DNA from: Thermoplasmatota archaeon
Lineage (GTDB): Archaea; Thermoplasmatota; Thermoplasmata; Thermoplasmatales; Thermoplasmataceae
Assembly (NCBI GenBank): GCA_023379825.1
Contig: JAMCPQ010000028.1
Location: 1 to 55,466 of the forward strand
Length of the DNA: 55,466 bases
Reading direction: 5' to 3'
In this document: piece by piece, positions 7,923 to 16,095 of the stretch
Layout: every line of letters starts with the position of its first letter
How positions within the stretch are numbered: the first letter of the stretch is position 1
Notes under the pieces: model-generated
What the model was told of the DNA's origin: nothing
The model's input: only the letters and a program-made list of their open reading frames with translations
Database searches by the model: none
Translations under genes and position numbers: made by a program

Positions 7923-7964
7923 TTATTACCACAGATTATATAACCTATTACTGTTTATTACTGG
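7923..7964 (-). promoter_or_regulatory. Promoter and repeated ATTAC boxes of the HTH-CBS operon
   Basis: On the plus strand three similar boxes occur: TTATTACC (7923-7930), CTATTACTG (7945-7953) and TTATTACTGG (7955-7964). They flank the palindromic TATA box TTATATAA (7936-7943), which serves the minus-strand operon. The first box lies between TATA and start codon and the other two lie just upstream of TATA. This is the geometry expected of an autoregulatory operator; the binding protein is inferred. Confidence 0.55.
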
Positions 7965-8082
7965 AAATTTTTGTTTACACCCTTTCAGAGGGGCTATTTT
8001 AAAAACCTTCCTGATTGTTAATTTTAAACAAAGAGGCAGTAAAAATGCATTTTTCCTTATTGTAAAGTTCAGGAATATCAAC

Positions 8083-8092
8083 TATTTATACA
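8083..8092 (+). promoter_or_regulatory. TATA box of the membrane glycoprotein gene
   Basis: TTTATA at 8085-8090 is about 26 bp before TTG 8112. It supports a leaderless start there and argues against the ATG at 8093, which would lie upstream of the transcript. Confidence 0.5.
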
Positions 8093-8111
8093 ATGCTGGG
8101 ATTCAAGAAAA

Positions 8112-8903
8112 TTGCTTCCAGATAATAGCTTTCTGATAAAGAACCGCAGGATAATGGCTCCTGTACTTTCAATTCTAATTGCAGTCCTCATAGTCTACCT
8201 CTCATTTTACATAAGTGAGATAATAGTCTTTGTAATACCAGTGGAAACTTTCTTCGTATTTCATTATCTCAGGGTATACAAGTTAACAACAAGGCTGCTG
8301 GCAGGAGTTGTTATATTCATTGTTGCAGGCCTTGCCTTTTCAGCTTTCTATGCCAACGACGCATATCATTCCCAGCCTACTTACAGCGAAACAGTAACTC
8401 CATACAATCTGACATACATATCAAATGTTACTCCATTTTCACACTCTGGCCCAGGGCAGACTTATCTTTTCACGGTTCGTGTGTATGATGGTAACTCCAC
8501 ATATTATCCAGTATACAATACCTCTGAGGTGAATGTACTGGGGCCAAACGGTTATCTTAAGACAATTGACTTCAGTCAAATGAATGAGACAGCATATGCA
8601 AATCATTCTGCCCAGTTCACATTCACACTGTCCAACCTCAAGTCAGGGGTATACGATTACAACTACTCGGTGGTTTTAAATGGAACAAGAGTTAACATGT
8701 TCAGCGGCAATTATTTCAGTGGACCTATAAATACAGGAGTTCCAGAGCTCTTCGTGGATGTAATTCCCACTTACACTATATCATACCTTGTCTATTTTGA
8801 GCTCATATTCGCTGTAGGCGTCTTCATTGGCAGGAGTATAGGAAATTCAAGGAGAAGACTTGAGCCGCCAAAGAATCAGACACCTCCTCAGGGGCAGAAG
8901 TGA
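8112..8903 (+). CDS. Membrane-anchored surface protein with many N-glycosylation sequons
   Basis: Not a family I recognise. Three or so hydrophobic segments fill residues about 15-85. An extracellular domain of about 130 residues follows, then one C-terminal membrane segment (about 225-245) and a basic, Pro/Gln-rich tail. The outside domain carries at least eight N-X-S/T sequons (NLT, NVT, NST, NTS, NET, NHS, NYS, NGT) and beta-sandwich-like spacing (YLFTVRVYDGNSTYYPVYN), suggesting a glycosylated exoplasmic domain. The start is TTG 8112 by TATA spacing; ATG 8154 (MAPVLSIL) is the alternative. Its stop abuts the stop of the convergent gene in the palindrome TGATCA. Confidence 0.8.
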   Translation: MLPDNSFLIKNRRIMAPVLSILIAVLIVYLSFYISEIIVFVIPVETFFVFHYLRVYKLTTRLLAGVVIFIVAGLAFSAFYANDAYHSQPTYSETVTPYNLTYISNVTPFSHSGPGQTYLFTVRVYDGNSTYYPVYNTSEVNVLGPNGYLKTIDFSQMNETAYANHSAQFTFTLSNLKSGVYDYNYSVVLNGTRVNMFSGNYFSGPINTGVPELFVDVIPTYTISYLVYFELIFAVGVFIGRSIGNSRRRLEPPKNQTPPQGQK

Positions 8904-11363
8904 TCAGTCGTTCCAGACCGATTTAATCTGGTTCTGGAAGCTCTTACTTTCAAAATGCTCTGAGGTCAGATTTCTCAAAAGATTTGGAATTCTCTCACCA
9001 AGGGCCAGGATTCTCTGGCCGTCAGGAGGAACATTAATCTCTGTTCGCAGGAATATAGAAGCAATATTTCCTGCGATTCCACTTGCAGATGGTTCAGAAT
9101 GTGCATTAATCCCGCCTCTGAGAATACCAAGAAGGTAAATCATGTCATTCTTCAGTGCCGGCTCATCGTCCAGATAGATCAGATTTTCTGAAATTTCTTT
9201 TCCAGGACTGACAGTTCTTCCTGACATTTTCCTTATCAGAAGAGACAGGAGTGAGAACTGGAACATGTCAACACCGTCCGGAAGCTCAGGCACAGTGAAA
9301 TCAGAATCCAGGAAAGATTCCTCAGCTCCGTCAAGAAAGTTCATGAACTTTCCAAGGGTGGAAAAATATCCGGAAAATATTTTATCAGTCATTCTTGAAG
9401 GTTCCTTTATCTCTTCCATTGCTGATGAAAATGAAAGATCACGGACATGGTGCCAGAAAAGAAGTGATCTGTTTCTCATAAGAAGCAAAGAATTATTTAT
9501 TATCCTGGAGGTCAGAATGCTCTTCTCTGCATTTTCAGTAACCTCACCTCTTTTACCCAGGATGTCGTATATCCTGGCTTTTGAGTGATAGGCAGATGCC
9601 CTTAGGGTTGTGTCACCTGTAATATAAGTATTGTCAATTAGCCTGTCAAGAACATCAATTGCCTCTAAATATCTGCCTTTGCTGGAATATAGAACAGAAA
9701 GGTTGTTCAGGTTTCTTGACAGCTGAAGCCATATACCGAGGCTCCGGTTGATCGAAGCGGATTCGAGATAGCATTCCTCAGCTCCAGTATCATCCCCTTT
9801 GATGAGGAAAAGGTTTCCTTTCAGTGTCAGGGCCCTGGCCCTGAGTTCCTCATCAGAACTTTTCAAAGCAATATCTATTGCCTTTTTCAGGCCGCTCTCT
9901 GTGTTTTCATAATCTGCAAGATTGAAACTTGCCTCTGCAATCAGAAGATTGAGGAATCCTGAAGCTGCTTCTTCAATCTTTTCCTTTTCAGAAAATGATT
10001 CCAGTATGTCAATGGACTTCCTGTAATTCCCCAGAGACTGGTAAATGGATGCCAGTGTCAGGGTAACTCCTGCCGGGTCTATGTCGTATCCGGAGCATGT
10101 CTCATAGCATTTCCTGGCTTTTTCAAGATCGTCAGAGTTGTATATGGCATTGCACCTGATCAGGGACAGAATGTTTTTTGCCTCAGTGTCCTCCAGGTGG
10201 TCCTGCACTCTCTTTACAAAATTAAGTATAGATTGAGTGTTAGTGAATTTCCTCACAAATGTTCTCCATTCATTTCGGATAAGAATGGAAATTCCCTGGT
10301 AATCTCCAGAGGCTTCAAGAATCTGGATTCTGTTCTCAACAGGAAGGGTGTCGAACTTCTTGGACTTCAGGGACAGCCGAAGGGCCTCCTGCAATATCTC
10401 TTGAGATATTGCACCCTTGAAATATGGATTTATGAACCGGCTGGTCATCCCGAATTTGGAATAAAGCCGGAGAACCAGCCCCATATTTTCCAGTTCTGAA
10501 CAAACTTTTAAAGTATCCTGAGCACTCAGTGACAGCAGATCTCCTAAAACATCCGGATCAAGGCTGATCTGCAGGAAAGAAAGCAATGACACAGTAAGTT
10601 TTCCATTTCTGTCAAGAGAATTTATTATTCCATTGAGAAACTGGCTTATCTCAGTGGGGACAACGAGGAAACGGTATATCCTGTAATCAATATCACCATT
10701 ATTCATTATTACTCCGCGGAACCTGTAATATCTTAGTATGTAGTCAAGTATGGCAAAGTTCGCATCAGAAAGCCTGTAAACATCATTGAGGAAATCCTCC
10801 GGAAACCTGTATGATGATAGCACAAACCTGAAATCCTCAGGTTGTGGCTTTGATAGATTGAACACAGTAGCAAGCCCCTCTCCGGTGGCAACATCAAGGA
10901 AGTTTTCGAAGTCTCCATTTCTGGATTCGGAATCCGTTGCACCGGAGCATACTATTGAAATTCCATATTCCCTGGAGCTCTTCATAAAATAGGTTAGCAG
11001 AAATCTGGTTGGATCTGAAAGGAGATTGATGTTGCTGAAGAAAAGAAAAACTCTTCTGTCACCACTGAAGTATTCTCTCATAAGGGTGAGTATCTCATTG
11101 AGCTCTCTTACTTTGTTTACGCCCGTTATGGAATCAAGAATCTGGTTGAAGGGCTCATATTTCTCTATTTCCTGGTTGGATTCGGTGAGGCCTTCATAAA
11201 CTTCAGAGCCCCAGTTCCTAAGGTTTCCTGCCAGTATTCTAAGCAGTTCCTTCTGTCCCCATCCCTGTCTGCCCAACAGAAGCACATTTCCCGCATTACC
11301 TCCAGACAGCAGAAGTTCCTCAATGCTGTCCGAAAGGATTTTCAATTTGGGATCTCCTTTCAT
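8904..11363 (-). CDS. Large STAND/MalT-like TPR protein with degenerate P-loop
   Basis: 819 residues. The N-terminus resembles an AAA/STAND-type NTPase (GNVLLLGRQGWGQKELLRILA, residues 25-45), but the Walker A Lys position is Gln37, followed by Lys-Glu instead of Lys-Ser/Thr. The Walker B-like strand VFLFFSNIN (105-113) has Ser-Asn where acidic residues belong. A winged-helix-like region follows (about 240-330), then an array of TPR-like helical repeats (about 360-640; e.g. ALTLKGNLFLIKGDDTGAEE). No C-terminal DNA-binding domain is evident. Probably a signalling or scaffold protein that has lost ATP hydrolysis. A TATA-like block near 11385-11399 supports a leaderless ATG 11363. Monocistronic. 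Confidence 0.85.
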   Translation of the reverse strand: MKGDPKLKILSDSIEELLLSGGNAGNVLLLGRQGWGQKELLRILAGNLRNWGSEVYEGLTESNQEIEKYEPFNQILDSITGVNKVRELNEILTLMREYFSGDRRVFLFFSNINLLSDPTRFLLTYFMKSSREYGISIVCSGATDSESRNGDFENFLDVATGEGLATVFNLSKPQPEDFRFVLSSYRFPEDFLNDVYRLSDANFAILDYILRYYRFRGVIMNNGDIDYRIYRFLVVPTEISQFLNGIINSLDRNGKLTVSLLSFLQISLDPDVLGDLLSLSAQDTLKVCSELENMGLVLRLYSKFGMTSRFINPYFKGAISQEILQEALRLSLKSKKFDTLPVENRIQILEASGDYQGISILIRNEWRTFVRKFTNTQSILNFVKRVQDHLEDTEAKNILSLIRCNAIYNSDDLEKARKCYETCSGYDIDPAGVTLTLASIYQSLGNYRKSIDILESFSEKEKIEEAASGFLNLLIAEASFNLADYENTESGLKKAIDIALKSSDEELRARALTLKGNLFLIKGDDTGAEECYLESASINRSLGIWLQLSRNLNNLSVLYSSKGRYLEAIDVLDRLIDNTYITGDTTLRASAYHSKARIYDILGKRGEVTENAEKSILTSRIINNSLLLMRNRSLLFWHHVRDLSFSSAMEEIKEPSRMTDKIFSGYFSTLGKFMNFLDGAEESFLDSDFTVPELPDGVDMFQFSLLSLLIRKMSGRTVSPGKEISENLIYLDDEPALKNDMIYLLGILRGGINAHSEPSASGIAGNIASIFLRTEINVPPDGQRILALGERIPNLLRNLTSEHFESKSFQNQIKSVWND

Positions 11364-11533
11364 TCAATTGGCCCTAACCATTTGGGCATAAAAATTATTT
11401 CACTGCTAAAAAACCCTGAAAATCAATCCGAAAGGCAAAAACAGGGAATGAAGGGATAAATATTTCGCTACCGATCTAAGATATTCAATGAAAACATTTA
11501 TCTTATGATTGTATATATTTTATGTGATAAACA

Positions 11534-11719
11534 ATGGCGAGCTATCATTTCAAATGCAAGGATATTGGGATGAGCTGTGACTATCATGTCTCAGCCAAGA
11601 AACCGGATGATCTTATTCCACAGATTGCGCAGCATGCCAAGGATGCCCACTCAATAGACGAGGTAAGTGACGATCTAAAGCAGAAGATAAACAGTGCAAT
11701 AAAGAAGAAAATATTCTGA
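11534..11719 (+). CDS. DUF1059 small protein
   Basis: 61 residues. The pattern FKCKDIGMSCDYHVSAKKPDDL then IAQHAKDAH matches DUF1059: an N-terminal Cys-containing strand pair, then a helix with HAxxxH. Cys8, Cys15 and His38/His42 could form a metal site, but function is unknown for the family. A/T-rich TATA-like sequences lie at 11494-11520; a short leader containing GTGAT precedes the ATG. It stands 64 bp upstream of the AbrB-PhoU regulator, on the same strand but with a separate promoter. Confidence 0.88.
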   Translation: MASYHFKCKDIGMSCDYHVSAKKPDDLIPQIAQHAKDAHSIDEVSDDLKQKINSAIKKKIF

Positions 11720-11752
11720 CGTTCCCACTTTAAGGACTAATATTTTTACATA

Positions 11753-11768
11753 AATCTATATATATTTT
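11753..11768 (+). promoter_or_regulatory. TATA box of the PhoU-like regulator gene
   Basis: ctatatatatttt is centred about 23 bp before GTG 11783, so the transcript probably begins at the start codon. This supports GTG as the initiator. Confidence 0.65.
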
Positions 11769-11782
11769 CATCATTCTATATT

Positions 11783-12760
11783 GTGGCATCCTACGTCAGG
11801 AAAATTCAGGTGACGGGTGGCTCAACCTATATTGTGTCTCTGCCATCCAAGTGGGTGAGGCAGGCTGGTATTGGAAAGGGCGATAATGTCAAGATTGACG
11901 AAAGCGAAACTTCTCTGGTAATAAGCAAGGGAGATCAGAAACCCAAGGAGGTTGTCAAGTCCCTCACACTGAAGAGCGCCATCGATCGCGAACTTCTCCT
12001 TAGGGCACTTACATCAATTTACATCTCCAATTTTGATACACTGACAATAAAGAGCCAGAACTACATGAACCAGCAGATGAGGGATACAATAAAGCATTTC
12101 ACCAGGCTTGTTATGGGAATAGAGATTTTTGAGGAATCATCAAAGACTGTTGTTCTGCAGAATGTTCTTGACTTCAACTCTTTCCCTGTTCCAACAGCAG
12201 TAAGGCGGATGGCACTAAATGTGAAGGCAATGCTTGAGGATACCATGAACGGTATCGCCAGTGACGACTCATCACTTCTTGAGAATGTCATAAATAGAGA
12301 TGATGAGGTGGACAGGTATCAGCTCTATGTTTACAGAGAGGCAAGCAGCGGGGAGGAGACTGATAACGATACCATATATTACCTAATTTTCTCAAGAATT
12401 CTGGAGAGAATAGCAGATCATTCAGTGAACATATGCAAGATATGGATCAACCGTCCGGATAAGGAAATCAAGGCCAGGGATGAGATTGTTTCATTTCTGG
12501 ATCTGTCTCTGAGCATGTATAACAGCGCTGTGGAGGGTTTCTATTCTTCCAGATTTGAGAGGCTGAATGAAATAATATCAGGTAAGGGCGTGGTGAACAG
12601 GGCTAAGGAGAACATAGTAAAGGGTTCCGGGAACCAGAGTTCCTCTTTCGTGGCACTAAGCTGCGCAGAAGAATGCTCAAGAATAGGACTGTATGCCACA
12701 GACATAGCGGAACTTGCCATGGACCTCATTCTCAACAAGAACCCGGACAATACCATTTGA
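11783..12760 (+). CDS. PhoU-like regulator with N-terminal AbrB/SpoVT DNA-binding domain
   Basis: Residues 1-48 are a swapped-hairpin AbrB-type domain (VRKIQVTGGSTYIVSLPSKWV, then GDNVKIDE and SLVIS). Residues about 105-310 carry two PhoU-like three-helix bundles with acidic metal-binding patterns (e.g. RILERIADHSVNICKIW). This architecture is widespread in archaea and is usually annotated as phosphate-uptake regulator. No pst/pit transporter is visible here, so the phosphate link rests on family only. GTG start, leaderless by TATA spacing. 325 residues, complete. Confidence 0.92.
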   Translation: MASYVRKIQVTGGSTYIVSLPSKWVRQAGIGKGDNVKIDESETSLVISKGDQKPKEVVKSLTLKSAIDRELLLRALTSIYISNFDTLTIKSQNYMNQQMRDTIKHFTRLVMGIEIFEESSKTVVLQNVLDFNSFPVPTAVRRMALNVKAMLEDTMNGIASDDSSLLENVINRDDEVDRYQLYVYREASSGEETDNDTIYYLIFSRILERIADHSVNICKIWINRPDKEIKARDEIVSFLDLSLSMYNSAVEGFYSSRFERLNEIISGKGVVNRAKENIVKGSGNQSSSFVALSCAEECSRIGLYATDIAELAMDLILNKNPDNTI

Positions 12761-12765
12761 TCCTT

Positions 12766-13587
12766 TCAGAGGTCACCATCCTCAAACGACGGTTTTTCCG
12801 GGTTACCAGACACATAGACCGAAGGGTGGAGAAGATCATGGTTCAATATGAGAAGAGACCTCTTTCTGATCGCCCTCTTCAGAATAAGCTTCTTCATTTT
12901 CAGAGACTGAAAAGGGTGGCTGTCTATTGCAGTGATATAGTTTGGTCTGAGGTAAAATGATGTCGGAAACAGGTCACCTGGATAAATTATCTCCCGGCCT
13001 CCGGAGGCAAGAACTATGGCCTCATGGCCCGGAGAATGACCGCCTGTCCTGATAACACTGATCCATCCGTTAATTCTTCTGTTTCCATCAACCCTTATTT
13101 TCTGAAGCCTTCTGGCATATGTCCCCTGATGAATGTAGTTGCCTCTGGTTATCTCATTTGGGTGGCTGTATCCGGTGAACTCATCTCTCTGCGCCACTAT
13201 TGCGGCATTCCTGAAGAGTGGTTTACCATTCTCAATCTGAAGTGTTCTTCCGGAATGGTCAAAGTGAAGGTGCGAATGAACTGCCAGCCTCACCTCCTCG
13301 GGTCTGGTGAATTTTTCGACATCTCTTAGATAATCTCTGTTGGGTTTGATCTCGAATATATTTCTGAACTTTTCATTGTGAACATCACCCAGACCTCCAT
13401 CAATAAGGGCAGATATCTCACCGTCACTGGCAACAAGTGTATTGACGCCCAGTGTTACTCTACCTGCCCCGTTAAGGGTGTACTCTCTGGACCAGATTGG
13501 CTTTGGGACAATACCAAAGGCTGCTCCCGGATCAAGGCTGAATGTGCCGTCCCTGACAATATTCACTTCAATTCTGCCTATGATCAA
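12766..13587 (-). CDS. Metallo-beta-lactamase-fold hydrolase (lactonase-like)
   Basis: The zinc-binding motif HLHFDH is at residues 106-111. Further ligands are His in GGHSPGHEA (about 180-190), Asp in IYPGDLFP (about 207) and His in LNHDLLHP near the end. The order and the 273-residue length fit the AHL-lactonase/quorum-quenching-like branch of the family better than glyoxalase II or RNase Z. The start is TTG 13587, ten bases after the stop of the acyl-CoA synthetase gene and preceded by GAGGGA, so the two form an operon. Substrate is unknown; a lactone or ester whose acid product feeds the synthetase is a reasonable guess. Confidence 0.88.
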   Translation of the reverse strand: MIIGRIEVNIVRDGTFSLDPGAAFGIVPKPIWSREYTLNGAGRVTLGVNTLVASDGEISALIDGGLGDVHNEKFRNIFEIKPNRDYLRDVEKFTRPEEVRLAVHSHLHFDHSGRTLQIENGKPLFRNAAIVAQRDEFTGYSHPNEITRGNYIHQGTYARRLQKIRVDGNRRINGWISVIRTGGHSPGHEAIVLASGGREIIYPGDLFPTSFYLRPNYITAIDSHPFQSLKMKKLILKRAIRKRSLLILNHDLLHPSVYVSGNPEKPSFEDGDL

Positions 13588-13596
13588 GAGAATCCC

Positions 13597-15468
13597 TCAT
13601 TTTCCATATGCCTTTCCAACCTCCCTTATATATTCAAGAGCTTCAACAGATTCAAGATTTGAAACATCCCCGGTCTCTGTATTAAGAAATGCTGCTTTGA
13701 CAACCCTCCTGACAATCTTCCCGTTCCTTGTTTTAGGTATTTCAGGCACCCATATCACATATCCTGGCAGAAAGGGTTTTCCCACTCCGTTCTCTATTGC
13801 AGCCATTATTCCATCCACCGTTTTCTGAGAATTTTCTCCACTGAAGAAAATGGCCAGTGATTCCCCTTTAACCGGATCGCTGATTCCAACAGCTGCTGCC
13901 TCATTCACCCCTTCTACAGTGAGAACTTCATTCTCCACTTCTCCAGGTCCAAGCCTCTTTCCGGCGATCTTCAGGACGTCATCTGCCCTTCCATTGAGGA
14001 AGAAATATCCCTCCCTGTCCATAATGGCCCAGTCCCCCTGAACCCATGCACCGGGGAACCTCATCCAGTAAGTTGAGATATACTGTTCAGGTTTTTTCCA
14101 GATTCCCCTTGTCATTGAAGGGGTATGACCCTCAGCCACCAGATATCCAACCTCATCAAAAACCCTGTCCCCGTTCTCATTAAAGACAGAAGCCCTCATT
14201 CCAAGGCCCCTGTAAAGGCATCTAGGCATAAGTGGGATTGCAGGTGTCGATGCCAGAAAACATCCTATAATGTCAGTACCGCCGGACACATTGCAGATTG
14301 GAATCTTCGAATTACCAATCTTTTCAAATAGCCATATCCAGGATTCCTCGTCCCATGGTTCTCCTGTTGAGCCGAAAATACGAACTGTTTCAAGAGGTTT
14401 TCCTGAAGATCTTGCTCTCAGTGAGCGGACAAAGGTAGGGGATAGCCCCAGTATAGTCACATTCCCAATCTTCATGGCCTCCCAGAATCTGTCCCATGTT
14501 GGATAATCCAGAGATCCATTGTAGAGAAAAACAGTTGCTCCAAGGCAGTTCCCGCCTATTATGTACCAGGGCCCCATCATCCATCCCAGGTCAGATATCC
14601 AGTATATGGTATCTTCACTGGTACAGTCCATGTAATATTTTACTTCCTTGGTTATGTTCACAATCGAACCGCCATGAGTATGAACTGTACCCTTCGGTGT
14701 TCCGGTTGTGCCGGAGGTATATAGCATGATTGCCGGATCTTCGCTGTCTGTCATCGCAGACTGCAGATAATCCCCACTGCTTACAAGATCCTCAAAAAAC
14801 AGTGCCCCTTCAGGTCTATCCTTTCCGCTTACGATCAGCCTGATTCCATCAATGCCGGAAAGGTTTTCAGCCATATTCACCATCTTTCCCCTTCTTGTAT
14901 ATGTTCTTGTGGTGAACACGAACCTGATTCCTGCATCATTGATCCTGGTTTTCAAAGCTTCCCTGCCATAACCAGAGAACATGGGGACGGCCACAGCGCC
15001 AACTCTCATGATTGCGTAAAGGGCAATGACAGCTTCCGGGATAGACGGCATGTATATGCCCACTCTCTCCCCCTTTGTAATTCCAAGTTTCAGGAGTGAT
15101 CCGGCAAGCTTTCCGGTCTTTACGTCCATTTCCTCGTAGGTGAGTGTGGAAGTTTGACCGGACTCATCCATATATCTGAGGGCAGTATCCCTGCTCTTCT
15201 TTCTTTTTTCAATACAGTTGTATGTAATGTTTACAGACCCTCCAACGAACCATCTGGTCCAGGGAACACCCTGACTGGAATCAAACAGAGTTTCATAGGG
15301 TCTGAAGAATTCAATTCCGGTGTCGGCAATGACTGCTGGCCAGAACCACTGTGGATCGGAATCAGCCCTGTCATAGAGTTCCTTTCTGTCTGAAATCCCA
15401 TTCTTAATGGCAAATTTCATGAGATTTGTTTTCTGGGGCTGAGGAGGAATGTAAACGAACTTCTGCAT
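13597..15468 (-). CDS. AMP-forming acyl-CoA synthetase (acetyl/acetoacetyl-CoA synthetase-like)
   Basis: Activates a carboxylic acid to its CoA thioester through an acyl-adenylate. The P-loop-like motif YTSGTTGTPKG is near residue 250, FGSTGEPWDEESW near 365, VSGGTDI near 395 and the C-terminal catalytic Lys in KTRNGKIVRR near residue 592. In true acetyl-CoA synthetases the segment aligned with SGGTD has a Trp (WWQTE) that limits the pocket to acetate. The Gly here suggests a bulkier acyl group, as in acetoacetyl- or medium-chain enzymes. 623 residues, complete. A TATA-like box about 25 bp before ATG 15468 indicates a leaderless start. First gene of an operon with the metallo-hydrolase. Confidence 0.92.
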   Translation of the reverse strand: MQKFVYIPPQPQKTNLMKFAIKNGISDRKELYDRADSDPQWFWPAVIADTGIEFFRPYETLFDSSQGVPWTRWFVGGSVNITYNCIEKRKKSRDTALRYMDESGQTSTLTYEEMDVKTGKLAGSLLKLGITKGERVGIYMPSIPEAVIALYAIMRVGAVAVPMFSGYGREALKTRINDAGIRFVFTTRTYTRRGKMVNMAENLSGIDGIRLIVSGKDRPEGALFFEDLVSSGDYLQSAMTDSEDPAIMLYTSGTTGTPKGTVHTHGGSIVNITKEVKYYMDCTSEDTIYWISDLGWMMGPWYIIGGNCLGATVFLYNGSLDYPTWDRFWEAMKIGNVTILGLSPTFVRSLRARSSGKPLETVRIFGSTGEPWDEESWIWLFEKIGNSKIPICNVSGGTDIIGCFLASTPAIPLMPRCLYRGLGMRASVFNENGDRVFDEVGYLVAEGHTPSMTRGIWKKPEQYISTYWMRFPGAWVQGDWAIMDREGYFFLNGRADDVLKIAGKRLGPGEVENEVLTVEGVNEAAAVGISDPVKGESLAIFFSGENSQKTVDGIMAAIENGVGKPFLPGYVIWVPEIPKTRNGKIVRRVVKAAFLNTETGDVSNLESVEALEYIREVGKAYGK

Positions 15469-15579
15469 GTATTAGAAATGCAATACATTCAATTAAATTA
15501 TTTCAGTAACAGTGCAAGTCGAGGAAGACAGAGCGTTTAATGGTAAATAAATTAAGGTCAGTGCATTTAGCCATGTTGC

Positions 15580-16095
15580 TTGAATGGCAGTATCTATGAA
15601 AGGGAGCTGGCCGGTATTCTCTCGGGAAACTCCAAGGTGATAGAGAAATTTTCCAAAAAGATGGATGAAACTTCCAGAATGGTTCTCTCAACAATGGTTG
15701 AGAATCCCTTCTATGTGTCAAGAACCGCCGGTTCCTTCGGAGCAGATCTTGTTGCAATGAGGCATGATCTCTCACTGATCATTGAGGTTAAGTCTTCCAT
15801 AGGAGATGTTCTCTCCTTCGCCGAAGCATCAGGACAGCGGCAGGATCAGGCAATAAGGCTCCAGGAGCTGTGCAGGAGGGCCGGTTTATTCGTGACCTAT
15901 GCATACAGGCTCAAGAGTGTTTCAGGAGACCCATGGATGCTTTTTGCCATAGACTCTGAACCTCATGGAAGTGCCAGGATTATCTTCGAAAGGATGCCAA
16001 AGGTAGGAACAACAAAAAAGGGTAATTTTCAATTGAAATGGTCAGAGGGATTCCCTCTTGTAAGGTTTATAAGTTACATCAATCAAAAAATTTAA
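15580..16095 (+). CDS. Hjc-like archaeal Holliday junction resolvase/nuclease
   Basis: The archaeal resolvase core is visible: N-terminal IYEREL (Glu7/Glu9), then SRTAGSFGADLVA with the catalytic Asp56, and LIIEVKSS with Glu69 and Lys71, the PD-(D/E)XK triad. It resembles Hjc, which cuts four-way DNA junctions in recombination. About 30 extra residues lie between the ERE helix and the RxAGS strand, and the protein is longer (171) than most Hjc. The start is TTG 15580; an in-frame TAG lies four codons upstream, so no longer start exists. The end overlaps the convergent aminotransferase stop by four bases. Confidence 0.78.
   Translation: MNGSIYERELAGILSGNSKVIEKFSKKMDETSRMVLSTMVENPFYVSRTAGSFGADLVAMRHDLSLIIEVKSSIGDVLSFAEASGQRQDQAIRLQELCRRAGLFVTYAYRLKSVSGDPWMLFAIDSEPHGSARIIFERMPKVGTTKKGNFQLKWSEGFPLVRFISYINQKI

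Noticed and set aside
8093-8125. ATG at 8093 as start of the membrane glycoprotein
   Set aside because: It opens a 10-codon frame ending TAA in a different phase and lies upstream of the predicted transcript start; a frameshift is not needed to explain the gene.
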